NCBI GenBank assembly: GCA_026193125.1
Contig: JAPHSC010000241.1
Location: forward strand, 1 to 9,879
Length of the DNA stretch: 9,879 nt
From: Gammaproteobacteria bacterium
GTDB lineage: Bacteria > Pseudomonadota > Gammaproteobacteria > Steroidobacterales > BM003
Direction: 5' to 3'
Under the pieces are notes generated by a model that made no database searches, was not told the origin of the DNA, and was given only the letters and a program-made list of their open reading frames with translations. Each line of letters begins with the position of its first letter. The first letter of the stretch is position 1. The position numbers and the translations under genes were made by a program. This document shows positions 6,168 to 9,879 of the stretch, one piece after another.

Positions 6168-6205
6168 GGGGGGACTGGCTCCAAAGGTGCATGTCCCCCC
6201 TTTTT
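6168..6205 (+). terminator. Second, tandem intrinsic terminator
   Basis: GGGGGGAC (6168-6175) and GTCCCCCC (6193-6200) pair perfectly over eight bases around a 17-nt loop and are followed by TTTTT (6201-6205). It starts four bases after the previous terminator, making a double stop between the tRNA and marC. It could instead act as an attenuator if a transcript starts between the two hairpins, but no promoter is visible there. Confidence 0.65.
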
Positions 6206-6247
6206 ACCGGGCGATGCTGCCTGCGGGTAAATTCAGGACTGAATCCA

Positions 6248-6880
6248 ATGCTCGAATATTCCGAATACCTCAAAATCTTCATTGGTCTGCTGGCCATAGT
6301 GAACCCCTTCGGGGCAATACCCATGTTCATCAGCATGACCGCCGACGAGAGCACAACGCAACGGCGCAGAACCATCAACCAGGTTGCCATGGGCTTGACC
6401 ATTATCCTGCTGGTGTCCTTGTTCGCCGGAGACCTGCTGTTAGGTTTCTTTGGTATTACCATCGACTCATTTCGTGTCGGCGGCGGCATCCTGGTCCTGC
6501 TGATGGCCATCTCCATGCTCCAGGCCAAGACCAGCTCCATCAAACAGACCGATGAAGAAGCGGACGAATCGATACAGAAAGAGTCGGTCGCCATCGTGCC
6601 ATTGGCGATGCCCTTGCTGGCAGGGCCTGGCGCCATCAGCGCCGTGATCCTGGCAGCACACAAGGCCGACAGCCTGCTGGGTCAGCTGATTATTGCCGGA
6701 GGTATCCTGGCGCTCAGCCTGGTGGTCTGGGTGGTGCTGCGTTTGTCGCCCTGGATCGCCGGCCGCATGGGAGCCACCGGCATCAACATCATGACCCGTA
6801 TCATGGGTCTGATGCTCACCGCCATTGCGGTGGAGTTCATCGTCAGTGGTATAAAGGGCATGTTCCCCATGCTGGCATGA
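6248..6880 (+). CDS. MarC family integral membrane protein (UPF0056)
   Basis: MarC proteins are inner-membrane proteins of unknown transport function; the early link of E. coli MarC to multiple antibiotic resistance was later not supported. The 210-residue product has about six hydrophobic segments, roughly at residues 8-30, 45-68, 76-92, 115-136, 143-165 and 185-205. It shows the two related half-motifs of the family: VNPFGAIPMF (18-27) and MPLLAGPGAIS (121-131). A charged loop (SSIKQTDEEADESIQKE) joins the halves. The start at 6248 follows AGGA (6235-6238). An in-frame ATG at 6191 lies inside a terminator stem and would add residues foreign to the family. The gene is isolated from the tRNA upstream by two terminators, and no terminator is evident after it. 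Confidence 0.92.
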   Translation: MLEYSEYLKIFIGLLAIVNPFGAIPMFISMTADESTTQRRRTINQVAMGLTIILLVSLFAGDLLLGFFGITIDSFRVGGGILVLLMAISMLQAKTSSIKQTDEEADESIQKESVAIVPLAMPLLAGPGAISAVILAAHKADSLLGQLIIAGGILALSLVVWVVLRLSPWIAGRMGATGINIMTRIMGLMLTAIAVEFIVSGIKGMFPMLA

Positions 6881-6900
6881 CTGCACTGCCGTCACGCCAG

Positions 6901-7077
6901 CCGGTCATGCCCTTTGCTTGGGGATGGGGTGGTTAGATGATCTGTATTGTTCCTAAAATGCAGTCAGTGGTGGTGCTTACGCGGGCCTCCAGGGATGCGG
7001 CCTTGGTGGGGAAAGAACCGGCCACGCATGACTTCGTTGAAACCCATATTCGGGCGGGTGAGCAAATAAATGAATAA
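6901..7077 (+). pseudogene. C-terminal remnant of a serine hydrolase (beta-lactamase/CubicO type)
   Basis: Read in the frame of 6901, the DNA gives PFAWGWGG, a TAG stop at 6934-6936, then MICIVPKMQSVVVLT and about 30 further residues to TAA at 7075-7077. The pattern GWGGQ-x-I-x-x-VP followed by VVV-x-T is typical of the last part of periplasmic serine hydrolases related to class C beta-lactamases. The TAG stands where the family usually has Gln (CAG), one base change away. The catalytic Ser-x-x-Lys and Tyr motifs would lie several hundred bases upstream but that space is occupied by marC, so the gene is truncated as well as interrupted. Its end overlaps the next start codon by 8 nt, as in an operon. 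A 46-codon open frame from the ATG at 6937 could still be translated. The family assignment is by eye from a short stretch. Confidence 0.5.
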
Positions 7078-8818
7078 AGCACAATTTCTTGGAGACGGAA
7101 AAATAAGGTTTCCTCTATATCTGCTATGCATTCTAGGTCTCGTTTTTGCTTTGAGCTCGTGCAGCCGGCAAGAACCAAAAGCGGATCTCGTGCTTACGAA
7201 CGGTACGATTTACACATTGGATGAAACCAATCCGCAGGCCGGAATGGTTGCGGTCAAGGATGACAAAATCGTATTCGTTGGAAACAGTGAAGAAGCTGAT
7301 GCGTGGATCGGTGAATCCACCCAGGTGATCGACCTGCAGGGTAGAACCATGACCCCGGGATTTATCGAAGGGCATGGTCATTTTATGGAAATGGGTCAGG
7401 CAAAGACGCAATTGGACCTGAGTAGCGCCAAAAACTACCCTGAACTGGTGGCCTTGGTTGCTGATCGCGTTGCAAAGGCCCGACCGGGCGAATGGATCAT
7501 AGGCTACGGCTGGCATCAGAATAATTGGGACAAAAAGCCAGTACCGGAAGTGCAAGGATTTCAAACTCACGATGCTTTAAGTGCCGTGTCTCCTGAAAAC
7601 CCGGTCTACCTGCGGCATACGACCGGACATGCAGCTATGATCAATCTCAAAGCCATGGAGCTGGCAGGCATCTCCCGCGATACAACTTTCGAAGCCGATG
7701 GTGAGGTGATTAAGGATGAGCGCGGAGAGCCGACCGGCATTTTAATAGAGAATGCCACGGCGCTTGCCAGCAGTATATTGCCGAAACCAACTGAAGAGTC
7801 CCTGGGCGAAGCTGTTGAGGCGGCAATGGAAGAAAGCCTTGGAAACGGCATTACGACTTTTCATAATGCCGGCACCAGCAGAGAGAACATGGCCGTTTTA
7901 ATGAAATTTCTCGAAGAGGGGAAACTCAGGGTACGTTTGGCGCTAATGCTCCAAGCTTCGACAAGCAAGGATCCGCTTCTGCAGGAATGGTACAAGCATG
8001 GCCCGGCAATTCGCCTGGGGAATAATTTTCTGACCGTTCGAAGCATCAAGTTATACGCCGATGGCGCAATTGGATCGCGCGGCGCCTGGCTGTTCAAGGA
8101 GTATTCGGATCGGCCCGGGCATTTTGGGCATTGGACCATTCCCATGGAAGAGGTATATCAGATCTCCACTGATGCGCTGACATATGGTTTTCAGGTTGCC
8201 ACTCATGCCATAGGTGACCGCGCCAATCATGAAGTGCTGAATATGTATGAAAAAGCATTCAAGGAGAATCCTGACAAAGCGAGAGACGCGCGCTTTCGCA
8301 TCGAACATGCCCAACATCTTGGTGCAGAGGACATTCCGCGTTTTGGTGAGTTAGGTGTCATCGCGTCCATGCAGGGCAATATCACTCCCTATGTGCGGCC
8401 CTGGGCGGTCGATAGACTTGGCTTGGAACGTATAAGGGAAGGCGCTTCTGTTTATCGAAAGCTTCTGGAAACGGGTGCAGTTATTGTGAACGGAAGCGAT
8501 GTGCCAGTGGTGGGCATCAACCCGATAATTTCATTTTATGGATCGGTAACGCGCCAGACTCTGGACGGGGTGCCTGAAGGTGGCTATGAGCCCGATCAGA
8601 AAATGACACGTCTCGAGGCATTACGTTCCTATACCTTGAATGCTGCCTTCGCAGGATTCGAAGAGGATATAAAGGGTTCGATTGAAGTTGGAAAGCTTGC
8701 GGATTTCACGGTGTTTTCACAGGACCTGCTTCAGGTGCCCGACAGTCAGATATTGGACACCGTTGTCGAATATACTATTGTCGGCGGCAAGGTACGTTTC
8801 CAGAGAGAACAAATATAA
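7070..8818 (+). CDS. Exported lipoprotein amidohydrolase, YtcJ-like (amidohydrolase family 3)
   Basis: The 582-residue protein is a metal-dependent amidohydrolase of the YtcJ / N-substituted formamide deformylase group. The natural substrate cannot be read from the sequence; an amide or similar C-N bond is expected. After a basic N-terminus come a hydrophobic segment and the lipobox LSSC, so Cys31 should be lipidated; Ser follows it, fitting the outer membrane. The catalytic barrel then shows ADLVLTNGTIYTLD, the metal-binding HGH at 102-104 in PGFIEGHGHF, K327 in SIKLYADGAIGSRGA, H379 in ATHAIGDRANHEVL, H413 in RIEHAQH and D477 in NGSDVPV, with the returning beta-sandwich (GKLADFTVFSQD) at the end. 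A weak site GGTGAG (7057-7062) precedes the ATG. Base composition is visibly richer in A and T than neighbouring genes, suggesting separate acquisition. It is probably co-transcribed with the next gene. Confidence 0.93.
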   Translation: MNKAQFLGDGKIRFPLYLLCILGLVFALSSCSRQEPKADLVLTNGTIYTLDETNPQAGMVAVKDDKIVFVGNSEEADAWIGESTQVIDLQGRTMTPGFIEGHGHFMEMGQAKTQLDLSSAKNYPELVALVADRVAKARPGEWIIGYGWHQNNWDKKPVPEVQGFQTHDALSAVSPENPVYLRHTTGHAAMINLKAMELAGISRDTTFEADGEVIKDERGEPTGILIENATALASSILPKPTEESLGEAVEAAMEESLGNGITTFHNAGTSRENMAVLMKFLEEGKLRVRLALMLQASTSKDPLLQEWYKHGPAIRLGNNFLTVRSIKLYADGAIGSRGAWLFKEYSDRPGHFGHWTIPMEEVYQISTDALTYGFQVATHAIGDRANHEVLNMYEKAFKENPDKARDARFRIEHAQHLGAEDIPRFGELGVIASMQGNITPYVRPWAVDRLGLERIREGASVYRKLLETGAVIVNGSDVPVVGINPIISFYGSVTRQTLDGVPEGGYEPDQKMTRLEALRSYTLNAAFAGFEEDIKGSIEVGKLADFTVFSQDLLQVPDSQILDTVVEYTIVGGKVRFQREQI

Positions 8819-8860
8819 TATTGCCCCAATTTCGCCGTGGCGGCATGTGGAGGAGCGAAC

Positions 8861-9879
8861 GTGACCCAACCTGACTATAAGATCGCAGTGAAACAATATG
8901 TCGCCTCGAAAGAAGCGGACTTGCTTTCGATCAGCCACACGATTCATTGCAACCCGGAGCTGGGTCTGCAGGAACATCGGGCCTGTGAGCTCCTGGTGTC
9001 CACTCTTCGCGAATCTGGATTTGAGGTCAAGACCCCGGTCGCCGGGCTGGACACGGCCTTCGTCGCGACCTACCGGAGCGACAAGCCCGGACCGCGAATC
9101 GGCCTTGCTGCTGAGTATGACTGTGTGCCCGGCCTCGGCCACGCCTGCGGCCACAACATCATCGCTGCCTCTGCGGTGGGTGCGGCGCTCGCGGTGCGAT
9201 CGGTGGTGGACGACACGGGTGGATCGGTCACGGTCTTCGGAACGCCGGATGAAGAGGCGGTCTCTCCAGGTTCGAGAGGCGGCAAAGTCGTCATGGCCGA
9301 GGCCGGGGTGTTCGACGATGTCGATGTCGTACTGATGACGCATCCGCATTCCGGCGGCAACGTGGTCTGGGACTACACATTCCCTCTGAAGGACTTCAAC
9401 GTCACGTTCCTGGGAAAACCAGCGCATTACACCTTGCCTCATGAAGGCGTGAATGCTCTCGAGTGTCTGCTGTCGTTTCTGGGCGCGGTCAGGGCCATGC
9501 AGAGCAATTGGCGATCCGGGGTGATGTTTGCCTTCACGATCGTGGATGGAGGGGGCAAGAGTCCGATCATCATCCCTGAGAAAGCGACCGCGCATATCGC
9601 CATGAAGGCATTTGATGCCAACTACCTAGAAGAGGTTTTCGCCAAGGTCGAGCAATGTGCCACCAATGTCGCCGACACGATGGGAGCGCAGGCAAAGGTG
9701 AGCATAAACAGTGAGTACAAAAGCACGATTCCCAACCTTGGTCTGGTAACTCTCGTTAAGGAGAATCTGCGCCTGCTGGATGCCCCGGTTGTCGATCCCA
9801 CAGAGAGTCAACAGGCACTTGAGCGGCTCGGTTACCCGGGCCCCTCCACCGATTTCGCCGATGTCAGCTGGGTCGTGCC
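8861..9879 (+). CDS. M20-family metallo-amidohydrolase, AbgB/PM20D2-like (3'-truncated by window edge)
   Basis: The open frame runs without a stop from GTG 8861 to the window end, giving 339 codons of a gene likely near 400. A near-ideal ribosome binding site GGAGGAG (8849-8855) fixes the start. The sequence follows the M20 di-metal aminoacylase pattern: HTIHCNPELGLQEHRA near the N-terminus, AEYDCVPGLGHACGHN (84-99) with probable metal ligands, GTPDEE (127-132) with the catalytic and metal-binding acidic pair, HPH (161-163), the lid-domain GKPAHYTLPHEGVNALE starting at 185, and STDFADVSW at the end. These motifs place it with AbgB (p-aminobenzoyl-glutamate hydrolase subunit) and PM20D2-type dipeptidases; an N-acyl amino acid or dipeptide substrate is expected. 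No signal peptide is seen, so it is probably cytoplasmic. It lies 42 nt after the amidohydrolase with no terminator between, so one operon is likely. Its composition is more G+C-rich than that gene. Confidence 0.92.
   Translation, partial: MTQPDYKIAVKQYVASKEADLLSISHTIHCNPELGLQEHRACELLVSTLRESGFEVKTPVAGLDTAFVATYRSDKPGPRIGLAAEYDCVPGLGHACGHNIIAASAVGAALAVRSVVDDTGGSVTVFGTPDEEAVSPGSRGGKVVMAEAGVFDDVDVVLMTHPHSGGNVVWDYTFPLKDFNVTFLGKPAHYTLPHEGVNALECLLSFLGAVRAMQSNWRSGVMFAFTIVDGGGKSPIIIPEKATAHIAMKAFDANYLEEVFAKVEQCATNVADTMGAQAKVSINSEYKSTIPNLGLVTLVKENLRLLDAPVVDPTESQQALERLGYPGPSTDFADVSWVV

Noticed and set aside
6191..6247. Upstream ATG start for marC
   Set aside because: It lies in the stem of a terminator with poor ribosome binding site spacing, and the added residues do not look like the family N-terminus.
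6933..7178. Minus-strand open frame of 81 codons starting MVLAGC, looking like a small lipoprotein
   Set aside because: The apparent lipobox lies too close to the start without a proper hydrophobic segment, and the frame is antisense to the amidohydrolase signal peptide and the serine hydrolase remnant.
8717..9595. Long open frame on the minus strand (292 codons) across the M20 gene
   Set aside because: It mirrors a G+C-rich gene whose plus-strand frame has all M20 motifs and a strong ribosome binding site. The minus-strand product is rich in Arg, His and Asp and resembles no family I recognise.

Overview
The window is a chromosomal segment of a gammaproteobacterium. The gene order TPR protein - lolB - tRNA-Gln - prs - rplY (long CTC-type L25) - pth - ychF - tRNA-Met is the one known from Pseudomonas and relatives, and the protein sequences look gammaproteobacterial. 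Species cannot be fixed by eye. Nothing indicates a plasmid or prophage backbone.

Layout. Positions 1-2027 hold the 3' part of a TPR-repeat gene (LbcA-like) overlapping lolB by 4 nt: an outer-membrane lipoprotein unit. Positions 2028-3239 hold a consensus-like promoter, tRNA-Gln(TTG) and prs (PRPP synthetase), apparently one transcript. ispE, which sits between lolB and prs in both E. coli and Pseudomonas, is absent here. Positions 3240-4030 hold a strong intrinsic terminator, rplY and a second hairpin. Positions 4031-5822 hold pth and ychF, two tightly linked translation-associated genes with a perfect TATAAT box upstream. The 425-nt stretch 5823-6247 has no protein gene. It holds a small hairpin, a tRNA promoter, tRNA-Met(CAT), a decayed second copy of the tRNA ends, and two tandem intrinsic terminators. 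marC (inner-membrane protein) follows at 6248-6880.

From 6881 on, the content changes from conserved housekeeping to accessory. There is a short remnant that reads as the C-terminus of a serine hydrolase (beta-lactamase/CubicO type), interrupted by a TAG where the family has Gln. Its stop codon overlaps the start of an exported lipoprotein amidohydrolase of the YtcJ/amidohydrolase-3 type (7070-8818), whose DNA is visibly AT-richer than its neighbours. An M20-family metallo-amidohydrolase (AbgB/PM20D2-like) starts at 8861 and runs off the window end. The last two are probably co-transcribed. Together with the remnant they suggest a truncated, acquired hydrolase operon joined just after marC, perhaps for breaking down N-acylated or amide-linked compounds (inference).

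I see no CRISPR array, insertion sequence, toxin-antitoxin or defence system. The most notable points are the missing ispE, the broken serine hydrolase at the marC junction, the tRNA-Met relic, and the matching architecture of the two tRNA promoters.
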